DNA of 64,000 nt from Bradyrhizobium sp. 190. GTDB lineage: Bacteria > Pseudomonadota > Alphaproteobacteria > Rhizobiales > Xanthobacteraceae. Both the position numbers and the translations under genes were made by a program. The stretch covers positions 54,371 to 118,370 of the forward strand of contig NZ_JADPJL010000083.1 of NCBI RefSeq assembly GCF_023073415.1, read 5' to 3'. The notes under the pieces were generated by a model, which did not search any database, was not told where the DNA came from, and was given only the letters and a program-made list of their open reading frames with translations. Below are positions 1 through 8,276 of the stretch, in pieces. Position 1 is the first letter of the stretch, and each line of letters opens with the position of its first letter.

Positions 1-996
1 GTTACTTGTGTACTGGGAATTACTCTTGCCCTAAGCGGTTTTGAATCTACGGCAATTCCACTGAACACGAGACGGCTGAATTTTAGGGCAATAACCGTGC
101 TCGATCTCACGGCCCGAACAACGTCCATCCCAATAATGATTGCTTTGGCCTACCTCTATCCCAGTGTGTGGTCCATCGTCGCTGGAAACGTCGTGGGCGG
201 CATCATGCGCCTCGCCCTGTCGCATGCCATCATTCCGGGCCCTCGGATGAAGTTTGTATGGCATCGAGAACATATCAAGGAAATTGTTGCTTTTGGAAAA
301 TGGGTCAACCTCTCGTCGATGGCCACATTCATCAGTTCACAAAGCGACGTTCTTCTCCTTGGGGTCTGGCTAACGGGGCCGCTATTGGGAATCTACTTCA
401 TCGCGAAAACGCTAAGTGACGCGATCGAGAATTTCGTTGAACGACTAAACAGCTCAATGACACTGTCCGTCCTGGGCGAGATCGCCAGAAAAAATCCTGG
501 TGATCTCAAAGATCGCTATTATCGATTCAGATTACCAATCGAACTCGTGGCCGCCGGTTCTGCAGGATTTCTTTTCGCGGCAGGCGACTTGATCGTGAAT
601 GTGCTTTATGACCCTCGTTATGCGGAAGCGGGCGTCATGTTGCGCATCCTTAGCTTTGCTCTCCTGCTCTACCCCAGCCTACTGATCCGCGGGGCTTTCG
701 CAGTAGTCGGCAAACCAAATATAGTGGCCTGGATATCAGTTCTTCAGGCGATTTCGTTGGCTTGCTGCATGGTATTCGGATTCTATTTTTTCGGTGCTCT
801 TGGCGGCATCGCTGGTGCAGTCGCTAGTCGCGCTATTCCGTCAGTTGCAATACTCTTGATAGCCCGTGGTGAGGGCTGGATAAGTCCAGCGAAAGAGCTA
901 CGCTGTGTTCCCATCTACGGTGTTGGATTCATCCTCGGTAAGCTAGCCGTCTACGTTATGCACTTGATACCGATCGGCCTCGGCCACACGTTATAG
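1..996 (+). CDS. Oligosaccharide flippase (Wzx/MATE-like), 5' end outside window
   Basis: The reading frame is open from base 1 to the TAG at 994-996, so the start lies upstream of the window and about 331 residues are visible. The visible part is very hydrophobic with repeated membrane spans. It opens with a segment (ALSGFESTAIPLNTRR) typical of the loop after the third or fourth helix of Wzx-type polysaccharide flippases. Family role: moving undecaprenyl-linked oligosaccharide units across the inner membrane. The neighbouring epimerase, methyltransferase and GT4 genes support a surface-polysaccharide role. The substrate cannot be told. Confidence 0.8.
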   Translation, partial: VTCVLGITLALSGFESTAIPLNTRRLNFRAITVLDLTARTTSIPIMIALAYLYPSVWSIVAGNVVGGIMRLALSHAIIPGPRMKFVWHREHIKEIVAFGKWVNLSSMATFISSQSDVLLLGVWLTGPLLGIYFIAKTLSDAIENFVERLNSSMTLSVLGEIARKNPGDLKDRYYRFRLPIELVAAGSAGFLFAAGDLIVNVLYDPRYAEAGVMLRILSFALLLYPSLLIRGAFAVVGKPNIVAWISVLQAISLACCMVFGFYFFGALGGIAGAVASRAIPSVAILLIARGEGWISPAKELRCVPIYGVGFILGKLAVYVMHLIPIGLGHTL

Positions 997-1027
997 AGCT
1001 ACTGGAAATTATAGGGCTACTGAAAAT
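992..1027. repeat. 18-bp imperfect tandem duplication
   Basis: Two adjacent 18-bp units (992-1009 and 1010-1027) of the form TATAGRGCTACTGRAAAT differ at two positions. The first unit includes the stop codon of the flippase gene. It looks like a small replication-slippage duplication. No function is inferred. Confidence 0.75.
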
Positions 1028-1046
1028 CGTTCGATCTGCCCAGGAC

Positions 1047-2084
1047 TTAGTTCAACCCTGCCCTCTTAGCTAGATACCACTCGCTCGTTTCTGCCAAGCC
1101 CACATCCAGCGGACGGGTTGGCTCGTATCCCAAAAGACGTTGAGCCTTGCTGATATCCGCGGATGATCGAACGATATCGCCTGCCCTAGGCTCGCGGTAG
1201 ACGGGCCTTAGGTCTTTCACATCTGGGCAATGTGGAACGAGAGCCCCCTGGATCATACCAAACAGCTCGTTCAGCGAGGTGCAACGACCGAGTGCAACAT
1301 TGTAGATTTGATTTGTTGCGTCGGAGGATTCGATCGTTGCAGCCAGAATATTTGCTTGAACTACATTCTCGACATGACAAAAGTCACGACTAGCCTCTCC
1401 ATCTCCATATATTTCCACTACATCTCCAGCGATCATCGCGTCCGTCCACCGTGGGATGACCGCAGAATATGGACCTTTAGGGTCTTGGCGGCGACCAAAA
1501 ATGTTGAAGTAACGAAGCCCGATCGAATGAAAGGAAAAGTTTTTGCTAAAGACATCTGCGTAAAGTTCATTGACCAATTTAGTCACCGCGTACGGTGATA
1601 AAGGCCGGCCAATCACGTGCTCAACCTGACGTGGCGCCACGTGATCACCGTAGGTCGAGCTGGACGCCGCAAAGACAAAGCGACGAACTGAAGCATCGCG
1701 CGATGCAACCAGCATATTAAGAAATCCATCCACGTTCACAAGATTAGTTGTTACCGGATCGCTGATTGACCAAGGCACACTCCCCAAGGCGGCTTGGTGC
1801 AGAACGTAGTCGACGCCAGCGACTGCCTCTCGACACAGTCGAGCGTCAACAACATCTCCCTCAATCACGCGAAAGCGAGAAAACTGGATAGGCGTGACCG
1901 AACTTCGCACTTCCTCAAGATTTCGGCGGCGGCCAGTCGAAAAATTATCCAAACCTATGACTGTTTGGTCGAGTCTTAACAATTCCTCGAGAAGGTTTGA
2001 GCCAATAAAGCCCGCAACACCCGTTATAAGCCATCGCTTGGGCTCAGCTTGCAAACTCTCACGCACCTGCTGATATCTAGACAT
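1047..2084 (-). CDS. UDP-N-acetylhexosamine 4-epimerase-like SDR (WbpP/TviC type)
   Basis: A 345-residue extended short-chain dehydrogenase. The NAD-binding GVAGFIG is at residues 22-28, the catalytic SSST around 141-144 and YAVTK at 165-169. The architecture and phrases such as HQAALGSVPWSISDP and GLRYFNIFGRRQDPKGPYSAVIP match UDP-GlcNAc(A) C4-epimerases of the WbpP/TviC group, which make UDP-GalNAc or UDP-GalNAcA for O-antigen or capsule. It is transcribed toward the flippase and away from the GT4 gene. Substrate specificity (acetylated or acid sugar) is inference from family. Confidence 0.82.
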   Translation of the reverse strand: MSRYQQVRESLQAEPKRWLITGVAGFIGSNLLEELLRLDQTVIGLDNFSTGRRRNLEEVRSSVTPIQFSRFRVIEGDVVDARLCREAVAGVDYVLHQAALGSVPWSISDPVTTNLVNVDGFLNMLVASRDASVRRFVFAASSSTYGDHVAPRQVEHVIGRPLSPYAVTKLVNELYADVFSKNFSFHSIGLRYFNIFGRRQDPKGPYSAVIPRWTDAMIAGDVVEIYGDGEASRDFCHVENVVQANILAATIESSDATNQIYNVALGRCTSLNELFGMIQGALVPHCPDVKDLRPVYREPRAGDIVRSSADISKAQRLLGYEPTRPLDVGLAETSEWYLAKRAGLN

Positions 2085-2170
2085 TACAGAATCATTTCTT
2101 AGTCACGCGCCTTAGCGGCGCGATTTGCCGCTTGCACGATACCCCCAACGGGAGCCAGCGCCTATCGCAC

Positions 2171-3112
2171 TCAACGAGGATTCGTAGGCTTTGCCTCATC
2201 CGCCTTTTGAAATACGGCCATTATAGTGTGCCCGTGAATTTTTGATTTTCTCAACCTAACCCACATTCTAAACAAATGGCTGATGCCCAACTTGTAGTAG
2301 ATTGCTTGAGCGACACTGTTCGATAACGCCCTGCGCTCCATGACAGAGGCGTACCAATTCAGTTCCTCTAGAGGCTCAAATCTGATCGCCCTAAGGGAAA
2401 GCGGGAAAAAGTGAGTTAGAGCCGTTAGGCTTTCTTCAGTCCACAACCCCATGTGGTGCGGCGGCATATTGAGAACGGCATCGGGGTCCAAACCGACGAA
2501 CCCGCCATTGTTGGGAACGCCCAAGATCAGCAAACCGCCGGGGCGAAGCACGCTTAAACAACTATCAAGAAAGGGTTTTACATCCGGTATGTGCTCGAGC
2601 ACCTGAAACGAGCAAACACAGTCATAGGCAGGGCTGTTCTTGTTAGCGTGGTCCGCAATCAACTCTGTCCGCACATCGATGCCTCGCTGTCGCGCCTCCA
2701 TTGCAGACGCCGAGTTCAACTCAAGCCCAGTTGTCTCGTGGCCGGCTTGGTTAGCCAAAACGACAAACGCTCCTTTCCCGCAGCCTACGTCAAGGACGCG
2801 ACACGAACCCGGAATGAAGCTCAGCGCTTCCCGATATTCCCACTTGTCATCTTTGTAGGTTCCGTCGGTGGTCTTTTCCAACTCGCGATAGAGATGCTCC
2901 TTGCCGGTGAGGGAAAATGGATGATAGAAGCGGTAGCCAGTGGCGTTGCACTCGTAGATGTCGGCGGTGGCTAGACCGGCGAAATACTCCGATACATCGA
3001 CCCCATAACCTTCCATGTAGCGCCTTACGATTCGTTCGCGGTCGATCTCACCGACGCGTTCAGCGACAGCGCCATCAACGACCGGGCTTTCGATTTTTTC
3101 AGATTTGACCAT
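2171..3112 (-). CDS. Class I SAM-dependent methyltransferase
   Basis: About 313 residues from ATG 3112; a TTG at 3127 would add five residues, and neither start has an obvious ribosome-binding site. SAM motif I is VLDVGCGKGAF near residue 106-116, followed by an acidic residue (GLELN) after the next strand and a CSFQVLEHIPD motif, typical of type-11 methyltransferases. An N-terminal ECNATGYRFYHP segment resembles the degenerate zinc-ribbon lead-in of sugar or lipid methyltransferases in polysaccharide clusters. It probably methylates a glycan or glycolipid; the substrate is unknown. It lies 86 bp upstream of the epimerase on the same strand. Confidence 0.75.
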   Translation of the reverse strand: MVKSEKIESPVVDGAVAERVGEIDRERIVRRYMEGYGVDVSEYFAGLATADIYECNATGYRFYHPFSLTGKEHLYRELEKTTDGTYKDDKWEYREALSFIPGSCRVLDVGCGKGAFVVLANQAGHETTGLELNSASAMEARQRGIDVRTELIADHANKNSPAYDCVCSFQVLEHIPDVKPFLDSCLSVLRPGGLLILGVPNNGGFVGLDPDAVLNMPPHHMGLWTEESLTALTHFFPLSLRAIRFEPLEELNWYASVMERRALSNSVAQAIYYKLGISHLFRMWVRLRKSKIHGHTIMAVFQKADEAKPTNPR

Positions 3113-3360
3113 TTTGGGGACCAACAAAATTTAATCTTTCAATTCAAAGGTATTACTATAATCCTCCTTGAACCGCACTGAAAACCTCACCAGCACTTCG
3201 TATCACAGGTAGCCAAGGTTAATTGGCCGCATCTCAGAGAGCCCGGGATTTTCAACTGATAATTTCATGATGTTGGATTCTCCATCGTATATAGCCATAA
3301 GCTATCGGGCGCTCTCCTGGGACCTTGCCTTAGGTGCACCCCAAACGACTTAGGTTATAA

Positions 3361-4584
3361 ATGAAAATCGCGATTTACGTACCCTCTTGGCCCGCGGGCT
3401 CAGTTGCGAATGGCATTGTTACCTACGCCTCACACCTTGTCCCAGCACTACGCGAACTGGGGCATGAAGTCTTCATACTGACGCCAAACTGCATCGGCGA
3501 ATGCGATCGATTCACAATTGACTTGCGCACTTTCTCATTTTCTCAGCCCTTACTCTCCCGCATCAGGTCGCGCATCTTTCCGCATCAATACATTCTCGAA
3601 GTACCCGCAATGCGAATTGCCGCGGCCGTCGAAGCTTTGAAAAACGAGCATCAAATCGACGTATTTGAAATGGAGGAGTCTTTCGGGTGGGGCGCAGCCG
3701 TTGCGCGGCTAAACGCTGTTCCTTTGGTTGTCAGGTTGCATGGTCCCGCTTTTCTCACCGCACGTTTCGGCAACCGCGGAGATGCCGTTCGCTACGCGCA
3801 AAAAGTAAGGTGTGAAGGCATCGGAATTGAAGCAGCAACTTTGGTGACGTCACCATCGCAAGCCGCCCTGACGGAGGTGAAGAGGCATTACAACATCAAA
3901 TTGGAAAACTCGCGCGTGATTCCGAACCCCTCGGGTGCAAGTGCAAACACCGCCACCTGGCATTTGGACCAATCCGATATAAATCGCGTACTTTATGTGG
4001 GCAGATTCGATGAATTGAAGGGCGGTGACTTGGTGCTTCGTGCGTTCGGAAAGCTAGCCGAACAGTATCCAAGCCTTCGACTTACCTTCGTGGGTCCAGA
4101 CGCCGGAATTCAAGACAATGACGGACGGAACTATTCCTTTCAACAGTTCGTCGGTCAACACCTGCCAATTTCCGCCTCGTCTCGCATCGACTACCTCGGC
4201 AAGATATCTCATGCTGAGGTGATGTCGTTGCGACCTAACCACCTCTTTACAATCGTTGCATCACGATTCGAAATGTTCCCCTACGCTGTTCTTGAGGCAA
4301 TGTCGGTTGGAAGTCCGGTCGTCGCGGCCAATGTAGGTGGAGTTCCTGAGCTGATCTCACACCGACACAACGGACTTCTGTTTACTGGTCAAAATGTAGC
4401 CGAATTGAGTGAAGCTTGCAGGTCCTTGCTTGATGATCCCTCACTCGCCAAAGCCCTTGGATCCCAGGCAAAAAAGGATTGCATAACATCATTCAACTCA
4501 CATCGAATCGCGATAGAGGCGACTAGCGCCTACCAGGCTGCAGCCGACATATTCACGTCTTCCGCAGCTGGCGGTTCAGCGTAG
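3361..4584 (+). CDS. Glycosyltransferase family 4
   Basis: A 407-residue GT-B protein. The N-terminal half has a glycine-containing loop (PAGSVANGIVTYASHL). The C-terminal half begins at RVLYVGRFDELKGGDLVLRAF (about 217-237) and carries the EX7E retaining-transferase motif in FEMFPYAVLEAMSVGSPVVA (about 303-322). It transfers a sugar from a nucleotide donor onto a growing surface glycan at the inner face of the cytoplasmic membrane. It is divergent from the methyltransferase gene across a 248-bp spacer that should hold both promoters. Donor and acceptor cannot be read from sequence. Confidence 0.85.
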   Translation: MKIAIYVPSWPAGSVANGIVTYASHLVPALRELGHEVFILTPNCIGECDRFTIDLRTFSFSQPLLSRIRSRIFPHQYILEVPAMRIAAAVEALKNEHQIDVFEMEESFGWGAAVARLNAVPLVVRLHGPAFLTARFGNRGDAVRYAQKVRCEGIGIEAATLVTSPSQAALTEVKRHYNIKLENSRVIPNPSGASANTATWHLDQSDINRVLYVGRFDELKGGDLVLRAFGKLAEQYPSLRLTFVGPDAGIQDNDGRNYSFQQFVGQHLPISASSRIDYLGKISHAEVMSLRPNHLFTIVASRFEMFPYAVLEAMSVGSPVVAANVGGVPELISHRHNGLLFTGQNVAELSEACRSLLDDPSLAKALGSQAKKDCITSFNSHRIAIEATSAYQAAADIFTSSAAGGSA

Positions 4585-4662
4585 TCTCGGCGAAAGGCGA
4601 CCAGGTTATCCTAGAGGCAGACAGACAAGCACATCTGCTTCTATTCGCAGAGACAGCCGAGG

Positions 4663-7359
4663 CTAGTTTATGCTGCGATTCCTGACTCCTTGCTGAAGCC
4701 ACACCGGAGAGGCATCGCCCCATTCAGCATTTCCGAAGCCATAAGCGGTTGGGAAATTATGTCCCCAGCGGAGGCCGGTTTGAATGTATTCGGCGGGCAT
4801 TCCGGCGCCCGCGCCGAACTGGTTCATAAATTTGAGCATTGCATCCGCCCATGACTGGCTCCGCTTCACAGCGCGCAAAAACATTTGCTGAGGAGTAAAG
4901 GCCACGAACTGGCCAAACGACAGGCTAGCCGTGGTGTTGTTAGAGAGTGTGATCGAGGTGCCTGATGCCGACAACACTGTTGTCCCTGCGGGGATACCAT
5001 AGCCCGCAACAAAATATCCTGGCGCCAACGCCGCTACATAGGACGTATTCACTCCGGTTATCATGTTGGTCTTTCCGTCGATCGTTCCCTGGGCATACGG
5101 AAGGGTCCCCGTGACTTGACCACCTGCGCTGATAGCCTGAACGTTACGATCCCATCCACCCTCGTACATAATGACCGACTTGCCGTAGGATTTCATTTTG
5201 GAGATGTAGGCGGGCAGCAGAACCGTCCGGTAGCGATCCAATGTCTCGTTTCCGCCCAAGGCAGGATCAACTATCCCCTTCACGTATGCGGCGCATATCA
5301 ATTCCTGAGCTGCAGCATTGCCGGTGCTCTTGGCCCAACTAAATGCATAGGCGTCAAGATTTGCGGTATCGAACGAAGTGCTCGTCAAGAAATATCCGCC
5401 GAACGAAAAGAAATCGTGGTGCGCCATCGGCGCTATAGTCGGTCCCCACACGTTCAATGGATCATTGAGATAGAACTTGCTTCCATCGATGCGCGCCAAG
5501 TTCAATCCTGAGATTCCAAGCGTGCCTTGACCTGACAGAACAAATCGCAGACGCGAATTATTGAACGCGGATTTCTTGATATCTTCCACGTTTATGACTG
5601 AGCGAAGCGCGACCATGCTGGCGTAATCTGAAGCTCCCGCAGTTGGCCAACGGAGTGAGCCGCGATATGCGCAGTAATATGTTTGAGAAAAGCCGGCGCC
5701 GCCTGAGTTCCATGTCTCGTTGCTGAACTCGACAAACAGTTGCAGGCCGGAAGACAGTCCCTTGAAGCCATTGGCGCCGTTAAGAATGACGTTCACCGCC
5801 TGGATACCCCAGCTCGATTCCAATCCATAATCCGGATCCATCGAACAAAGACCAAGGTGTGGGATGTTCGTCCACATATGAATTGGACGCGCCGGTCGCA
5901 TCGCATTGACCTCGTTCACGAGCGCCGTGCAAATCTCCAGCGGTACACCGCCATCATGTCCGTTGTTTGCGCCTAGATCATTGAACATCCACACGCCGTA
6001 GACATAATTACCTGCGCCATCCGTCTGGGCCGCGATAGTCTTGTCAAAGACAAACGTCTTGTAATCTCCACTCGCGATGTAGCCGTTTCCGTAATACGAG
6101 GGAGGTGCCGTCGGAATCGGGAATGTGACTGGATAAGCCCCTCTTCCTCCCACATTTAGGCTGATGAATTGATTTGCCTGCGCAGCGCCCGAAAATGAAC
6201 CGAATGTAGTTGTATCGATTCCGATCGAATAATTGTCCTGATCGATAACCGTGATCGTGCAGGGCAGAAGATTCAGCTTTGGCATCACGCCGCTGGCGAA
6301 CCTGTGTGAAATAATATCGCCTGTCGCAAAGCCATGAGCATTCGCGGTGACGCGCCCGGGATTCGAGTTGGTCACCGCCTTTATCGTTTTGGATCCGGCA
6401 CGCACCATCCCTGAACCGATACGGCAGGTGACAACTTCCCCTTGCAATGGCGTGGCCGGCGTCCCCGTTACGGACGCAAGAGAATACTGGTTCACTCCCG
6501 TTGTCTGGCCATACGGCGGCGATGCCACCCAATTTGTATTACCGCCCCCTCCTGCCGAACCTCCCCAAGCCGCATACGTGGGCAGCGTGCGACTGGTATC
6601 AAATCGCGTCTGCTTCGCATTGTTTCCGCCGACCCAATCCATAAATCGAATTGCACTTGGGCATAGATCGACCAACGACTGCTTGTAAGGCGTGCGGAAG
6701 ATTTTTCCGGCTTGCAGATCAGCCTCGTCAGTCAATCGATAGAATTGCACGTTGCGCAACCGCGCACCTGTCCCATCTGTGGCGTAGACGATGACTGAGA
6801 AGAGTTGCGCCGGTCCACTAAAGCTCAGGACGATGTAGGTATCGGAGCCAGAAGTCGTCTTCCACCGGTCGGACGAAACCTGAGTGGCGTTGGTGCTCTT
6901 GCTCGCCTGATAGGCCCAGGAACCAGCCTGCAGCGAGAGCCTAACCTCGCCGTTACCTTTCCATCGCAGCACGTAGTACTGGCCGCTCCCAACTTCTCCG
7001 TATTGAAACGAAGCGGGTATGCGTACTCCTCCACCAAAAGGCTTATTATCCGAAGCCTTTATGCTGATGACTGGATAGCCGTCCTTACCAATCGATTGCA
7101 TCCATGTGGGCCCAGTGCTCCACGAATTTCCGACCGGACCAAACTGCTCCGCAATCAAGAAATGATCGATAAAGCGATACTCACCTCCGCCCGCAGCAAA
7201 GCCGATGTTGATGACCGAGCGCAGTGAAGCTGTACCGCTGCTGATGCTAGGCGCTGCCAGAGGCACTGGCCCCGCAAGCCCAGCGGCCGGCAGCATCGAC
7301 GTCAGGGAAGCTACGCTCACGCCCCGCAGAAAGGTTCTACGGTTCATATTAGACGTCAT
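4663..7359 (-). CDS. Tat-exported glycosidase-like protein with two phage-tail-type inserted modules
   Basis: About 898 residues from ATG 7359, which has GGA seven bases upstream; a TTG at 7371 is possible. The N-terminus MNRRTFLRG plus a hydrophobic stretch ending in AGLAGP is a twin-arginine signal. A TIM-barrel hydrolase core is suggested by VEFSNETWN (about residue 541; Asn-Glu pair as in clan GH-A acid/base) and VIMYEGGWD (possible nucleophile Glu). Two inserted segments resemble small modules common in phage tail proteins: VTNSNPGRVTANAHGF..GD (about 320-390, FCCH-like) and TIDGKTNMITGV..GIPAGTTV (about 755-825). It lies 126 bp downstream of gspG on the same strand, so it may be cotranscribed and may be a type II secretion substrate. 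Substrate unknown; the enzymatic call is inference. Confidence 0.62.
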   Translation of the reverse strand: MTSNMNRRTFLRGVSVASLTSMLPAAGLAGPVPLAAPSISSGTASLRSVINIGFAAGGGEYRFIDHFLIAEQFGPVGNSWSTGPTWMQSIGKDGYPVISIKASDNKPFGGGVRIPASFQYGEVGSGQYYVLRWKGNGEVRLSLQAGSWAYQASKSTNATQVSSDRWKTTSGSDTYIVLSFSGPAQLFSVIVYATDGTGARLRNVQFYRLTDEADLQAGKIFRTPYKQSLVDLCPSAIRFMDWVGGNNAKQTRFDTSRTLPTYAAWGGSAGGGGNTNWVASPPYGQTTGVNQYSLASVTGTPATPLQGEVVTCRIGSGMVRAGSKTIKAVTNSNPGRVTANAHGFATGDIISHRFASGVMPKLNLLPCTITVIDQDNYSIGIDTTTFGSFSGAAQANQFISLNVGGRGAYPVTFPIPTAPPSYYGNGYIASGDYKTFVFDKTIAAQTDGAGNYVYGVWMFNDLGANNGHDGGVPLEICTALVNEVNAMRPARPIHMWTNIPHLGLCSMDPDYGLESSWGIQAVNVILNGANGFKGLSSGLQLFVEFSNETWNSGGAGFSQTYYCAYRGSLRWPTAGASDYASMVALRSVINVEDIKKSAFNNSRLRFVLSGQGTLGISGLNLARIDGSKFYLNDPLNVWGPTIAPMAHHDFFSFGGYFLTSTSFDTANLDAYAFSWAKSTGNAAAQELICAAYVKGIVDPALGGNETLDRYRTVLLPAYISKMKSYGKSVIMYEGGWDRNVQAISAGGQVTGTLPYAQGTIDGKTNMITGVNTSYVAALAPGYFVAGYGIPAGTTVLSASGTSITLSNNTTASLSFGQFVAFTPQQMFLRAVKRSQSWADAMLKFMNQFGAGAGMPAEYIQTGLRWGHNFPTAYGFGNAEWGDASPVWLQQGVRNRSIN

Positions 7360-7485
7360 AGTCAGGTCCAATCATCGTTAAGGGAAAATTTGAAGACGAT
7401 TGATCGCGCGACCGAGCTGATTTTACCGCAGGCCCCGTCATCCACGCTAGTCTATCACTTCTCGGAAAACATTTAATTCGGCCCA

Positions 7486-7980
7486 TTAACCGCCGCGGAA
7501 CGCCGCCGCGCCCGCATTCGCGGAGTTGTCAGCGGATTTGGCCTTGCCGGTCGGCCCCAGCGAATAGACCTCGTACTGGCTGTCGATGATGGCGTATTGA
7601 TAAGGCCGCCCCCACGGATCAAGCAGGTTCTTCGCCTTCTTCAGATACGGGCCGTTCCAGCGGGGCGCCTCGGGCGGCGCCTCGACCAGGGCTTTCAGGC
7701 CGGCGCTGGCGCTCGGATAGGTGCCGTTTTCCATATAATAGAGCTCGAGCGCGGTCCCGATATTCTCGATCTGGAGCTGCACCGATTGGGTCTTGGCTTT
7801 GCCGAAATAACCCATCAGCTGCGGCGTCGCGATTGCCGTCAGAACCGCCAGAATGCCCATCACGACGAGCAATTCGAGCAGCGTATAACCCGCATTTTTA
7901 CGGTCGCGGGACTGCAATGTCCCCGCCCGGAACAGCCTTCCGACACGGGGTCTCGCCCTGTCCAATATCTTGGCCAACAT
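7486..7980 (-). CDS. gspG: Type II secretion major pseudopilin GspG
   Basis: The class III prepilin signature is clear: a basic leader, cleavage after NAG, then YTLLELLVVMGILAV with Glu at mature position 5, followed by the GspG C-terminal pattern (NGPYLKKAKNLLDPWGRPYQY, then YSLGPTG) that binds calcium in homologues. I chose ATG 7980 because AGGGG precedes it and the leader is about 31 residues; the frame extends to 8046. GspG polymerises into the T2SS pseudopilus after processing by GspO. Here it is about 16 kb from the rest of the gsp genes and just upstream of a Tat-exported protein. Confidence 0.9.
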   Translation of the reverse strand: MLAKILDRARPRVGRLFRAGTLQSRDRKNAGYTLLELLVVMGILAVLTAIATPQLMGYFGKAKTQSVQLQIENIGTALELYYMENGTYPSASAGLKALVEAPPEAPRWNGPYLKKAKNLLDPWGRPYQYAIIDSQYEVYSLGPTGKAKSADNSANAGAAAFRGG

Positions 7981-8072
7981 CCTGATCGCCCCTGAATTCA
8001 TCTTCGTGAATTTCCGCGAACGATACTGTTGGCTACCGGTGTTCAAAGGGTTTACGAATGGAACCCGCTGGG

Positions 8073-8107
8073 AAGACGGTCAACGTCAAGTAACGGAGAT
8101 CGGGAAA
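8073..8107. repeat. Short dispersed repeat, copy 1 (AAGACGGTCAACGTCAAGTA)
   Basis: AAGACGGTCAACGTCAAGTA at 8073-8092, followed by CGGGAAA, recurs at 15194-15213 with one mismatch (GGTTAACG), again followed by CGGGAAAA after a short gap. Here it lies in the spacer between gspG and the RND gene. It may be a regulatory site or a mobile-repeat remnant. Confidence 0.4.
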
Positions 8108-8276
8108 GCTAATTATATTTGCAGAAGGGCTTATTCAGGGCCGCGGCCGTCTGGTAAATACCAAATTAAACTGACGCTGTCCGGGCCAATCATTTAATCC
8201 GCGATTCCGGCAGGTTCGAAAGACTGGAGCACCACATGCGGCGCCCACTCCGCCGGCGCCTTGGACGAGATTGAGC

